From contig JBEKPE010000048.1 of NCBI GenBank assembly GCA_049521055.1, forward strand, positions 1 to 14,059: DNA of 14,059 nucleotides, written 5' to 3'. Shown here piece after piece: positions 7,252 through 14,042 of the stretch; within the stretch, counting starts at the first letter, position 1, and each line of letters opens with the position of its first letter. The DNA is from FEN-987 sp049521055 (GTDB lineage: Archaea > Thermoproteota > Bathyarchaeia > 40CM-2-53-6). Under the pieces are notes generated by a model, which saw only the letters and a program-made list of their open reading frames with translations, did not search any database and was not told where the DNA came from. Both the position numbers and the translations under genes were made by a program.

Positions 7252-7526
7252 ATGAACTGTACCCGGACTAGATTATCACCCGGTTACAGCGTCAGGATTT
7301 GCGTTCGCTTGCTCATTGCAGATTTTCTTACATGACGAGAATTGGAACATGCGAAGTTGCATCATCTAACTATACGGGCAGCAAAGTTTCCAACTTCTTG
7401 AAGTCTGAAAGCTACAAACATAAAACTCAAGGCGCACCGTTAGAAGCCCAAGAACTAGGACGTATCGGCAGTAGAATCGACCTTCTCACTCCACAACTTA
7501 AATGACTGTTAGCAGAAAAATTTCCC
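7252..7526. other. Gene-poor stretch between permease and broken secreted-protein gene
   Basis: No convincing gene is seen. A 68-codon TTG-start frame at 7299-7505 has no recognisable motif, no clear ribosome site and no membrane segment, and is not called. Near the end, CTTAAAT (about 7495-7501) is a TATA-like element 25-30 bases before the ATG at 7527, suiting leaderless expression of the next gene. Confidence 0.4.
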
Positions 7527-8035
7527 ATGAATAACGGTCAAAAGGTCATCGTTGTCACGGTGTTGATTGCTATCCTGAGCGGCTACGGTTGGGGTTGGAC
7601 AGTAAGACCCCAACTCAGGTACGGATTGCTGACCCAGACTAACTACTACTATTGCGGCATCGTTGGACCGACGCCGCCGTTGACGGTCAAGTCTCAGTTG
7701 ACAACGTGGGAGATACGACCGTCGTAACGGACGTAACATTGTCAGCTATCAATGCAACAGTCTCGACCAGTCAACATGGGTCATTCAGTACGTCAGCTAA
7801 AGCACGTCTGCTAATCTACCCAAAGGACTCGTTCGCATGGTCGTTTTATGTTATCCCTGACAACCAAACTAACTCGTTCAAAGTGTTCATCAGCAACCTC
7901 CAAAGCGTTTATGGTTCAGACCCATTGTCCGACTTAATCTACTTCGCATATTCAACTTCAATTTTTCAACCTGTCAATCTCCAACCGCTGACGTACATAG
8001 GGTCTGGCTGCAATTTCAATCTGCAATCCAGCTGA
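7527..8035 (+). pseudogene. Small exported or membrane-anchored beta-rich protein, apparently frameshifted
   Basis: Two overlapping frames read as one protein. Frame A starts with ATG at 7527 (MNNGQKVIVVTVLIAILSGY, a signal or anchor helix) and ends at TAA 7725-7727. Frame B is open from 7643 to the stop at 8035. It gives about 125 residues rich in Thr, Ser, Asn and Val with alternating beta pattern, e.g. GQVSVDNVGDTTVVTDVTL and ARLLIYPKDSFAWSFYVIP. Frame B has no ATG start and no signal of its own. Joining A to B needs one lost base (or a -1 shift) between 7643 and 7727, most naturally near 7675-7690, where PPLTV in frame A would run into DGQVSV of frame B. No classic slippery heptamer is seen. 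It may be a pseudogene, a sequencing error, or a recoding case. No family was recognised; an archaeal surface or secreted protein is likely. Confidence 0.55.
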
Positions 8036-8056
8036 CCGGTCTCGCGCGATCTTGTT

Positions 8057-8088
8057 GGCCCGTAGAGAGAAGTTTTGACTTGTGGGCC
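8057..8088. terminator. Stem-loop between convergent genes
   Basis: GGCCC (8057-8061) pairs with GGGCC (8084-8088), and inside it AAGT (8070-8073) pairs with ACTT (8078-8081) around a TTTG loop. It lies in the 101-base gap between the broken plus-strand gene and the end of the minus-strand ATPase gene. No U-rich tail follows on either strand, so a terminator role is only suggested by place. Confidence 0.3.
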
Positions 8089-8136
8089 TAATAGTGCGCA
8101 TACATAGATCTGGGTACCGACGATTGCCCAAGTTGA

Positions 8137-11100
8137 TTAAGCTGAGAGCTTGGTTTGCGCCTTTCCGAGATCACGTTTGGCGCCTAATTTCTTGAAGACC
8201 TCCACGGCCTCCCTTAAGCGCTTCTTTGATTCTTCCGGGTTTGTCTGTGCCATTGCCTCGGAGTAGGCAACAAGCGCCTTGGCGTGATAGTAAGGCCAAC
8301 CAGCCTTCTCCCAGAGGCCCAAGGATTTCAGGTGAGCTTCTTCAGCGGCTTTTTGGTTCCCACCTGCGAAAAGGACGCTCGCTTCAGCCTGCAAAGCCAT
8401 CGCCAACCCAGCATCACTTTTCAGTGTTCCAGCAAGTCGCTCAGCCCACTCAGACATCTTCCGAGCCTCCTCCAGTCGCCCGCCCTTTGCGTAGAGCGAA
8501 GTGAGGTGAAGGAGAGTCTCAACGTGGAGTAAGGGTTCCGTCGTAAATTCCCACTTCTTGAATGCGTCTACGGATCTCTCGAAGTGCGCTCTGGCTTCCT
8601 GATCTTTGCCCTGCTCCAGCTTGAGTAAGCCTAAGGCTAGATTGGTGGTCACAACGACGGTGATCTTGGGAACCTTTTCGGCCAGGTGCTCCGCCGCCTC
8701 CAGAACCTTCTCAGCCTTTTCCAGGTCTCCCATGCTCAGCGCGTACCATCCTCTCCAGGCTTCGTGTTCAACTGTAGTGATATCGACTCCGATGCCCAGT
8801 CGCTCCATGATTGCGTCTGCTTTCTGGAATTGTTCTAAAGTGCTTGCCCAGTCTCCTCTAAGCCAGTCGATAGCGGATAACCACCACAAGCCTCGCGCCT
8901 CCGAATTCATGAGGTTTGCGCTCTTGGCTAGTTCAATGCATTTCAGGGTTAATTCGCGTGCTTTCGCTAAGTCCCTTGGGTAGGTGTAGAAACTCAAGTT
9001 GAAGGCACAATTCCGCGCTACCAATAGGTCTTCGTGCTGTAACGCTATCTCGTAGGCCTGTTGCCAGAGTGGTAGACCTTCATCGATTTTCCCTGTGTCA
9101 GTTAGGTAAGATCCTTGCATGCTGAGTGCGCCTGCTACTGCTTGGAGGTTGTTCGTCTTCTTCCCTACTTCTAGGGCCTTCTCAACCCACATGTTTGCTT
9201 CATCAAATTGATCCATGAGGCCAAGATACCATGCCAGTGAATAGTAGGTCGAGGCGGCTTCGGAACTATCGGGTTCTCCTTGGAGGTAGTTGAGGCCACG
9301 CTTCATGATGATTGTAGCCTCTTGAGCACCCGGTTCGCCCTTCACGGTGGTGATCGCCTCAGCGATTTCCCTGCATGCTCGTGCACATGCTTTGTTATCA
9401 CGTGATTTTTCAAAGATTTTGAGCGCCCGTTCATAGGATTGCATGCTCTCGTGGAGTTGCCCAGTGAAGGCGTAGCATGCGCCTAGGTTCTCTAACAAGG
9501 CCGCTTTCTCTCCTTCTCTCTCTCCTTCGAGGTCAAGGAGCTCCGTAGCCCGTCTGTAGTCCTTGATCGCCGGCTCATACGCGTAAATTGATTTGTTCAA
9601 ATCCCCAGCAATAACTGAATACTTGATGCAGCGCTCTGTGTCACCGCCCTCTGAGAAATGGTTGGCTATGGCTTCAACATGCCTCTCTAACTTCTTTGAA
9701 TAGAGTTTCTCCATCGCCTCTGCAATCTTGAGATGATACCTCGCTCGCTTTATCTGAATCAAATCGTCAAGCAGCATTTCTCTGATCCGATTGTCGGAAA
9801 ACCTGAACTTGCTCTTTTCGCGAGGGACCTCGACGATTAGGCCTTGAGAAATGGCTGTCTCGAGTCTCTGAACCAGTTGGTCTTCAGTTACCTGCGATAC
9901 TTCCAGAAGAACTTCGAAGTCGAATTCGGGGCCCATCACACTGGCCCACATTAGAGTTCCGAGAGTCTCGGACTCAAGTTTTGACAGCCTCGAATTCAAA
10001 GTGGATTTTACGGTTTCAGGAATAGCGATCTCCTGAATTGGTTTTCTGTCCCAGCCTTTCTCAGTTCGGAAGATAGTGCCATCCTCTACGAGGGAACGCA
10101 AAACCTCCTCTACGAAGAAGGGGTTGCCGCCAGTAGTCTTCTGGATTAAATCCGCGAAATCGATGCTTGTCTGCTTCTCTCCGAAAACTTGTTCGATGAG
10201 TCTGGCTGTGTCGTCTTCGCCTAGATTCTTCACCGGCAAAGCCTCAAGAAGCCTATCTCTGTTAAGCTTCGTGAGCATCTTGTGCAGCAGGGTGTCCGGG
10301 CCGGCATCTTCGGTTCGGTAGGTGCATACCACCAAAACCCTGAGATTGCCCGTGCTCCTTACGAAATACTCAAGCAAGTCGAGGCTAGCTTGATCAGCCC
10401 ACTGCAGATCATCGAGCAAGATAAGCAGCGGCGATTCCTTAGATACAGAAATGAAAAAATGTGTGATAGACTCGAAGAGTCTAATCCTGTCCTGCTGTTC
10501 GCCCAGGGATTTAGACGGAGAAACCGTCCCCACTTTCGCCGTTATGTCTGGTACAAGTCTTGCGAAATCTGAAACGTGTGCTCCCAGCATCCTCCGAAGT
10601 ACCTCAGCGGGAGCCTGACCAATGTATTCACGGGTAACCTCCACCCAGGGAGCGTATGGGATACTATCTTCCGACCCTCTTCCTGCCAACACAGTCGCGC
10701 CGTTCGATTGCGCGTATGTTGCCAGTTCACGCATTAGACGCGTTTTGCCGACGCCAGCCTCCCCGTGGATGCCTACTATGGACGATTTGCCGTCGACCGC
10801 TTCGTGAAGAGCTGCCTCCAGCTTTGAAAGTTCATTCTTTCGATTCACGAGGGGAGTTAGCCAGCGTGGTTCCCTGAAAGCAACAGCAGGAGTTGTTGAA
10901 TCGTCGATTGGAGCATAGCCTGCAGTCAAATCCGTCAGGGTAAGTTCCTTCTCAGCTACTTCGATCCCGTGCATCCAGTTCACACGAAGCGATTTGTTTC
11001 CCCTTTCTTCGACGAGTTCTATATTGCCGTCGAAGAGTCCTACAACAGCTTGGACCTCCTCCTCGTTGTGCATGTGCGGATTGACGACTGCCAAGACCGT

Positions 11101-11580
11101 TATGTTCTTGGATCGCAGTCGTTCAAGAAGCTCAGTCAACCATTTTCGGGTTTGTAAGGCCTTATGACGGAGCAGAACGTCAGACAGGATATCTAAGACA
11201 ATACGTTTGGGCTTAATGGAACCAAACGCTTCGGACAATTGCAGATTAAGATCGGTGAGGTTATCGATGCTCCTGCCCGGAAGAATGTTTATCGCCGGCG
11301 AAACCGGTTTGTCGCTGCAAACAATTGACTTCACACTGTCGAGTTTGTCGCCGACGACCGTTTCGACCCTAGAGAGGCTTCTGCAAACCAGCAAACTCTC
11401 TTCCTTATTGACCTCAAGGAATTTTCTGAGCAAAAGCGGGTTCTCATCATTTGCGGCGGCCATAAGAACGACAGAAGACCCCTCCATAAAGCCGCCCTGA
11501 AGCGATTCATCTAGTCTGAGGTAACCAGTTGAGACCTTGGCCCTTAAAGTAGGGCTAACCGAAACAGGGCCATCAGTCAA
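8137..11580 (-). CDS. STAND-type ATPase with TPR repeats and N-terminal degenerate KaiC-like domain
   Basis: A 1147-residue cytoplasmic protein in three parts. Residues about 15-215 resemble KaiC/RecA folds: STGYLRLDESLQGGFMEGSSVVL matches the KaiC opening. However, the P-loop place reads AAANDENPLLL with no GKT, and a Walker-B-like RIVLD ends at D130. Residues about 240-600 are an AAA_16/STAND ATPase: LVNRKNEL entry, P-loop GEAGVGKTR 273-281, Walker B LLILLDDLQWAD 385-396, and GGNPFFVEE 484-492. Residues about 600-1147 are tetratricopeptide repeats (e.g. LLENLGACYAFTGQLHESMQ) reaching the C-terminus. No HTH or other effector domain is visible at the end. STAND proteins act as ligand-triggered switches; here TPRs would sense a partner and the KaiC-like part may be the output or a partner-binding module. 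The start is TTG at 11580 without a strong ribosome site. The exact role is unknown; signalling, transcription control or defence are possible. Confidence 0.88.
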   Translation of the reverse strand: MTDGPVSVSPTLRAKVSTGYLRLDESLQGGFMEGSSVVLMAAANDENPLLLRKFLEVNKEESLLVCRSLSRVETVVGDKLDSVKSIVCSDKPVSPAINILPGRSIDNLTDLNLQLSEAFGSIKPKRIVLDILSDVLLRHKALQTRKWLTELLERLRSKNITVLAVVNPHMHNEEEVQAVVGLFDGNIELVEERGNKSLRVNWMHGIEVAEKELTLTDLTAGYAPIDDSTTPAVAFREPRWLTPLVNRKNELSKLEAALHEAVDGKSSIVGIHGEAGVGKTRLMRELATYAQSNGATVLAGRGSEDSIPYAPWVEVTREYIGQAPAEVLRRMLGAHVSDFARLVPDITAKVGTVSPSKSLGEQQDRIRLFESITHFFISVSKESPLLILLDDLQWADQASLDLLEYFVRSTGNLRVLVVCTYRTEDAGPDTLLHKMLTKLNRDRLLEALPVKNLGEDDTARLIEQVFGEKQTSIDFADLIQKTTGGNPFFVEEVLRSLVEDGTIFRTEKGWDRKPIQEIAIPETVKSTLNSRLSKLESETLGTLMWASVMGPEFDFEVLLEVSQVTEDQLVQRLETAISQGLIVEVPREKSKFRFSDNRIREMLLDDLIQIKRARYHLKIAEAMEKLYSKKLERHVEAIANHFSEGGDTERCIKYSVIAGDLNKSIYAYEPAIKDYRRATELLDLEGEREGEKAALLENLGACYAFTGQLHESMQSYERALKIFEKSRDNKACARACREIAEAITTVKGEPGAQEATIIMKRGLNYLQGEPDSSEAASTYYSLAWYLGLMDQFDEANMWVEKALEVGKKTNNLQAVAGALSMQGSYLTDTGKIDEGLPLWQQAYEIALQHEDLLVARNCAFNLSFYTYPRDLAKARELTLKCIELAKSANLMNSEARGLWWLSAIDWLRGDWASTLEQFQKADAIMERLGIGVDITTVEHEAWRGWYALSMGDLEKAEKVLEAAEHLAEKVPKITVVVTTNLALGLLKLEQGKDQEARAHFERSVDAFKKWEFTTEPLLHVETLLHLTSLYAKGGRLEEARKMSEWAERLAGTLKSDAGLAMALQAEASVLFAGGNQKAAEEAHLKSLGLWEKAGWPYYHAKALVAYSEAMAQTNPEESKKRLREAVEVFKKLGAKRDLGKAQTKLSA

Positions 11581-11666
11581 ATTTCACATTTCCTAGGTGT
11601 GTAGCCATAAACCACCTCAAAATAGGTTTGCGGTTAAGGCAGGACCAGCAATTTCGTCTCCCGGAG

Positions 11667-11840
11667 TCACCAGGATTTGGCGACGGTTCCGGTGCCGCCG
11701 ATGTTAAAATATGAAACCGCCCCCGCAACCAGAACCAGAGCGGGTAGGCCGTGTGTAACTGTAATTGTTTGGGTGCAAGGAGGGGGTGTTGGGGCGCAGG
11801 CATTCGAAGAGTTCAGAAGAGACCATAACTCAATATTCAA
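11667..11840 (-). CDS. Possible small one-helix membrane protein (doubtful)
   Basis: A minus-strand frame from a TTG at 11840 to TGA at 11669-11667, 57 residues. It contains a Pro/Thr/Cys-rich part, then TITVTHGLPALVLVAGAVSY, a plausible membrane helix, and ends IGGTGTVAKSW. It starts 31 bases after the hairpin terminator of the 26-codon gene on the same strand and ends about 86 bases before the ATPase start. There is no clear ribosome site. The hydrophobic stretch is the only support. The opposite strand has a competing frame (11701-11871) that is less convincing. I do not recognise a family. Confidence 0.22.
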   Translation of the reverse strand: MNIELWSLLNSSNACAPTPPPCTQTITVTHGLPALVLVAGAVSYFNIGGTGTVAKSW

Positions 11841-11849
11841 AGGATTCGA

Positions 11850-11885
11850 TAAATTAAAGAAAGAAAATTAGGGCGATTATCGCCC
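11850..11885 (-). terminator. Hairpin plus T-rich tail, terminator of the 26-codon gene
   Basis: The perfect palindrome GGGCGAT-T-ATCGCCC (11871-11885) gives a 7-bp GC-rich stem. Read on the minus strand it begins 13 bases after the stop of the small gene. It is followed directly by a T-rich run (TTTT, TTT, TTT within 11850-11870). Both hairpin and T-tract favour termination of leftward transcription. Confidence 0.65.
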
Positions 11886-11898
11886 ACGCTTAGTAGCC

Positions 11899-11979
11899 TT
11901 ATGCTACCTGTTCCTCTTGTCTAACGTTCTTGTCGTGCTCAGTACCCAACTTCATCTTAACCTTGCGACTCTTAGCCAT
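11899..11979 (-). CDS. Tiny basic protein (26 residues), unknown function
   Basis: An ATG at 11979 is preceded by GGAGGTG (11994-11988) with 8 bases between, a near-perfect archaeal ribosome binding site and among the strongest in the window. The product starts MAKSRKVKMKLGTEHDK and ends NVRQEEQVA: a Lys/Arg-rich first ten residues, then an acidic/amide-rich tail. TATA-like TATATAT (12014-12020) and TTAAATA (12031-12037, minus strand) lie upstream, and a hairpin with T-tract follows. Promoter, ribosome site, frame and terminator together argue for a real transcript and product, although it is too short for most gene finders. It is divergent from the cytosine deaminase gene. No family was recognised; an RNA- or ribosome-associated peptide would fit the charge pattern but that is speculation. 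Confidence 0.6.
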   Translation of the reverse strand: MAKSRKVKMKLGTEHDKNVRQEEQVA

Positions 11980-12012
11980 CCTCAAAACACCTCCAGAACT
12001 CATCTAGAATGA

Positions 12013-12093
12013 GTATATATGCCGACTAGGTATTTAAGGTGGCTGGGAGAGACAGTCGTAAAGGGTAATTATCCCTCATTTCTACTTAGTAGA
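12013..12093. promoter_or_regulatory. Divergent promoter region with two short palindromes
   Basis: The space between the tiny basic gene (minus) and the deaminase (plus) holds TATA-like elements facing left at 12014-12020 and 12031-12037. It also holds an imperfect dyad AGGGTAATTATCCCT (12062-12076) and the dyad TCTACT-T-AGTAGA (12081-12093). The first dyad shares GTAATTA with the permease operator. These may be regulator sites for either gene; no direct proof. Confidence 0.3.
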
Positions 12094-12184
12094 ATAGAGT
12101 GCTTGTTAACCCTGCAATGATTTAGTTCCTTGTCGGTAAGTCTAATTAGCGATAACTGCCCGTGTGCGTCATAGGGGGAATGGA

Positions 12185-12853
12185 GTGAAGAAGGTCAGCC
12201 TATTCTTCATGATGATGGGTTTCATCGTCCTTCTGTTTCCAGCTACCAATCTAGCAAATACCCCCGCATATGCAGCAGGTTCATGGACTTGGCCCATGTT
12301 CTCCTTAGCCATCATCTTGTTCATCGTAGGAGTCGCCTTGTACCTGAAAAGCGCATCTCAGATGAGCCGTGAGTTAACAACCCAATTCCAGAATTCCAAC
12401 CCTAACCGCAACCAGTCCGTTCTATCTTTCATGAAGGAGGCTATTGAAGAAGCCAAGTCGGGTTTGGCGACCGACGGAATTCCAATCGGGTCGATTCTGA
12501 TCAAAGACGGTAGAATCATTGGAAGAGGACACAATATGCGAGTTCAAAGAAACGATCCCATGGCTCACGCTGAGATCGAATGCTTGAGGAATGCGGGAAG
12601 AATCGGCAGTTATAGAGGAGCTACGATTTACTCTACACTTATGCCATGCTATCTCTGCGCTGGTGCAATAGTACAATTCGCGATAAAGGAGGTAATTGCA
12701 GGAGAATCCGAAACATTCCTCGGAGCACGTAAGTTCTTGGAATCCCAGGGCATCAAAGTGGTAGATCTGGATCTTGAGGAGTGTAAGGGGTTGATGAAGG
12801 ACTTCATTCAGCAACATCCGGACATTTGGTCCGAGGATATTGGAAAGCTGTAG
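12185..12853 (+). CDS. Cytosine deaminase (yeast FCY1 type) with N-terminal membrane anchor
   Basis: A zinc enzyme expected to turn cytosine into uracil and ammonia, in pyrimidine salvage. From the GTG at 12185 the product has 222 residues. Residues about 80-222 follow yeast cytosine deaminase closely by eye: GIPIGSILI, GRGHNMR, zinc His128 and proton-shuttle Glu130 in HAE, Cys155 and Cys158 in PCYLC, and the end WSEDIGKL, matching the yeast C-terminus WFEDIGE that helps close the active site. Residues 1-75 are extra: helix 1 (MKKVSLFFMMMGFIVLLF), a short outside loop (PATNLANTPAYAAGSW), helix 2 (MFSLAIILFIVGVALYL) and a polar linker. This predicts a two-pass anchor with the enzyme in the cytoplasm. 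The GTG is chosen because AGGGGG (12173-12178) lies 6 bases before it; a GTG at 12164 is also in frame. An internal ATG at 12362 could give a soluble form. Confidence 0.88.
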   Translation: MKKVSLFFMMMGFIVLLFPATNLANTPAYAAGSWTWPMFSLAIILFIVGVALYLKSASQMSRELTTQFQNSNPNRNQSVLSFMKEAIEEAKSGLATDGIPIGSILIKDGRIIGRGHNMRVQRNDPMAHAEIECLRNAGRIGSYRGATIYSTLMPCYLCAGAIVQFAIKEVIAGESETFLGARKFLESQGIKVVDLDLEECKGLMKDFIQQHPDIWSEDIGKL

Positions 12854-12942
12854 TCCACGTCTTCTGGCATCTATGCCTGTCTTGATTCTGCCCGTGATTT
12901 GCGGAGAAGCGTAAGTTCAGTTGTCGATTGTACCCACGAAAG

Positions 12943-13003
12943 TGGTGGGGCCGGTGGGATTTGAACCCACGACTTGTAATGGCTCGATATTTTCCTAGGT
13001 CGT
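12943..13003 (-). tRNA. Isolated 3' part of a tRNA (T-arm, acceptor strand, encoded CCA); no 5' half
   Basis: On the minus strand, GTGGG-TTCAAAT-CCCAC (12970-12954) is a perfect T-arm. It is followed by acceptor strand CGGCCCC, discriminator A and CCA, ending at 12943. AAGTC fits the variable loop before it. The matching 5' acceptor strand GGGGCCG and a D-arm are not found within several hundred bases on either side, so no full tRNA can be folded. The acceptor CGGCCCC-A is of the kind common in archaeal tRNA-Pro, but with no anticodon this is a guess. It could be an attachment-site remnant left by an integrated element, a decayed tRNA, or a 3' half of a split tRNA. The left limit (about 13003) is arbitrary. 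Confidence 0.6.
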
Positions 13004-13084
13004 GAGTTTAGATTGCTTTTCGATGTCTCGTTTTGCTCCTAGTTTCCCGAGAATCTTCAACCGATGGAATAAGTAGCACATCAG

Positions 13085-13121
13085 GAATTATCGTCGGCCA
13101 TTAAGTGGATAACGATAATTC
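13085..13121. repeat. Perfect 10-bp inverted repeat with 17-base spacer
   Basis: GAATTATCGT (13085-13094) and ACGATAATTC (13112-13121) are exact reverse complements. The spacer contains CCA...TGG, which could pair as an inner stem. It lies 13 bases past the stop of the minus-strand orphan ORF and about 100 bases from the tRNA fragment. It could be an RNA hairpin ending the ORF transcript, though no T-tract follows, or an operator or element end. Confidence 0.6.
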
Positions 13122-13133
13122 AGAACTCAAGAG

Positions 13134-13373
13134 CTAGGTCAAGTCGTTAAGCCCTTTCCTACATTCTCCTACTGCTGTTTTTGGATCGTCAACGATCTTG
13201 TAACAAAACGTGTATTGCCCATGTTTTCCTAGATCGTTATGGGCATGTTCAACTTCGATGAGCCATGCGTTTTCCATCTTCTTGCTTAGCGGATTGGGAT
13301 GTGGAATAATGGCGTGAGTACACTCATGACCCATTCTCAAAAGCGCATAGAAGATGGCATCGTCTTTCTCCAA
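13134..13373 (-). CDS. Small orphan ORF with several His/Cys residues
   Basis: A 79-codon frame from a TTG at 13373 to TAG. A stop lies only four codons upstream. There is no ribosome site fitting the TTG; an internal ATG gives a 63-residue form beginning MGHECTH. The sequence has HECTH, PHPNP, EVEHAHND and two more Cys residues, so metal binding is possible. It ends KTAVGECRKGLNDLT. No signal peptide or membrane helix is seen and no family was recognised. It could be the surviving end of a longer decayed gene, in keeping with the tRNA remnant and inverted repeat beside it. The wording of the codons (mostly charged and sensible amino acids, few rare runs) favours a protein-coding past. Confidence 0.4.
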   Translation of the reverse strand: MEKDDAIFYALLRMGHECTHAIIPHPNPLSKKMENAWLIEVEHAHNDLGKHGQYTFCYKIVDDPKTAVGECRKGLNDLT

Positions 13374-13739
13374 AGGAGACCACTAAACTCTATGTGTCCT
13401 GCCTGCCTCAGAGCTTAATAGGTAAACTGTCGAACGATGTTTTGGTCGGGCTTGCCTGGAAAAATCCAAAGAAGTAAAGCACTAGAAAAATTGAAAAATA
13501 CTAGCCAGAACTTATGAAGAAGCGTGAAATTCACTAGAGCAGAACTGACTATTACTCGTCTTACCATACTTTATCGTCAACTGATTCCGCTAAAGTTCGG
13601 ATTAGAAAGCATCTAGACTTCGCAAAATAATAGAACTGGCAAATCCACATCCGCAACCAAACAAAGTAGTTTCGAGCTTTGTTATGGCAGCCGTGACGCT
13701 ATGATAACGTAAGTTAGGGTATTTTTCTGCACTGTGGGG
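13374..13739. other. Gene-poor AT-rich stretch with T-run cluster on the minus strand
   Basis: No gene could be supported in these 366 bases. On the minus strand three T5 runs (13498-13494, 13490-13486, 13464-13460) sit about 240 bases past the aIF1A stop. They could end its transcript, archaeal style. The 240 bases between would then be a long 3' untranslated region or hold a small unrecognised RNA. A start-less minus-strand frame with FGCGCGFASS near 13640 was seen but not called. Confidence 0.35.
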
Positions 13740-14042
13740 TTACATCGTGAGGATGCCCTTGCTTTGAAGTACTTGCGCTTGGTTCTGTGTGTAACGCCAG
13801 AGCACGTCCGCGCGACTGGTTTGGAAATCCCAGGGGGCAACCAAGACTACATCGCCGTTCTTGATCCAGGTCCGCCTCTTCATCTTGCCTCGTATGCGGC
13901 AGACTCGGTCGAGTCCATCTGAACACTTCACCATTATCCGATCGTACCCGAACATTTGGGTTACAATTCCAAGCAGCTGGCCCGTTCCTGGAAGAACGAG
14001 TTGATTAATGTCTCCCTCTGAAAGGACCTTTCTCTTTCCCAA
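13740..14042 (-). CDS. Archaeal translation initiation factor 1A
   Basis: A 100-residue S1-like OB-fold protein that binds the small ribosomal subunit A site and aids mRNA scanning or start selection with aIF1 and aIF2. Visible features: basic N-terminus MGKRKV; OB core LLGIVTQMFGYDRIMVKCSD and then GLDRVCRIRGKMKRRTWIKNGD; and VVLVAPWDF (65-73), which is highly typical of aIF1A/eIF1A. The C-terminal ADVLWRYTQNQAQVL is the expected helix end. Length fits the family. The TTG at 14042 is used because the family commonly starts MGKRKV; the frame stays open to the window edge, so an earlier start cannot be excluded. As a housekeeping gene it marks this side as core chromosome and is the best evidence that the organism is an archaeon. 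Confidence 0.95.
   Translation of the reverse strand: MGKRKVLSEGDINQLVLPGTGQLLGIVTQMFGYDRIMVKCSDGLDRVCRIRGKMKRRTWIKNGDVVLVAPWDFQTSRADVLWRYTQNQAQVLQSKGILTM

Noticed and set aside
7299..7505. 68-codon TTG-start plus-strand frame
   Set aside because: No recognised motif, no clear ribosome site and low-complexity composition; likely a chance frame in a gene-poor gap.
11573..11803. 76-codon minus-strand frame whose stop overlaps the TTG of the large ATPase
   Set aside because: The overlap looks like coupling, but the protein has no motif and no ribosome site, and the hydrophobic signal is in another frame.
11677..11871. 64-codon plus-strand frame ending in a Lys-rich tail
   Set aside because: The A-rich 3' end is the reverse of the T-tract and hairpin of the leftward terminator, and the good GGAGG at 11779 lies inside the frame without a usable start after it.
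12943..13140. Intron-containing complete tRNA on the minus strand
   Set aside because: A TAGCTC-like sequence near 13132-13137 recalls an A box, but no strand complementary to the CGGCCCC acceptor and no matching anticodon stem were found.
13500..13739. C/D box-like RNA downstream of aIF1A
   Set aside because: Short ATGATAA-like matches occur but no convincing C and D box pair with proper spacing.
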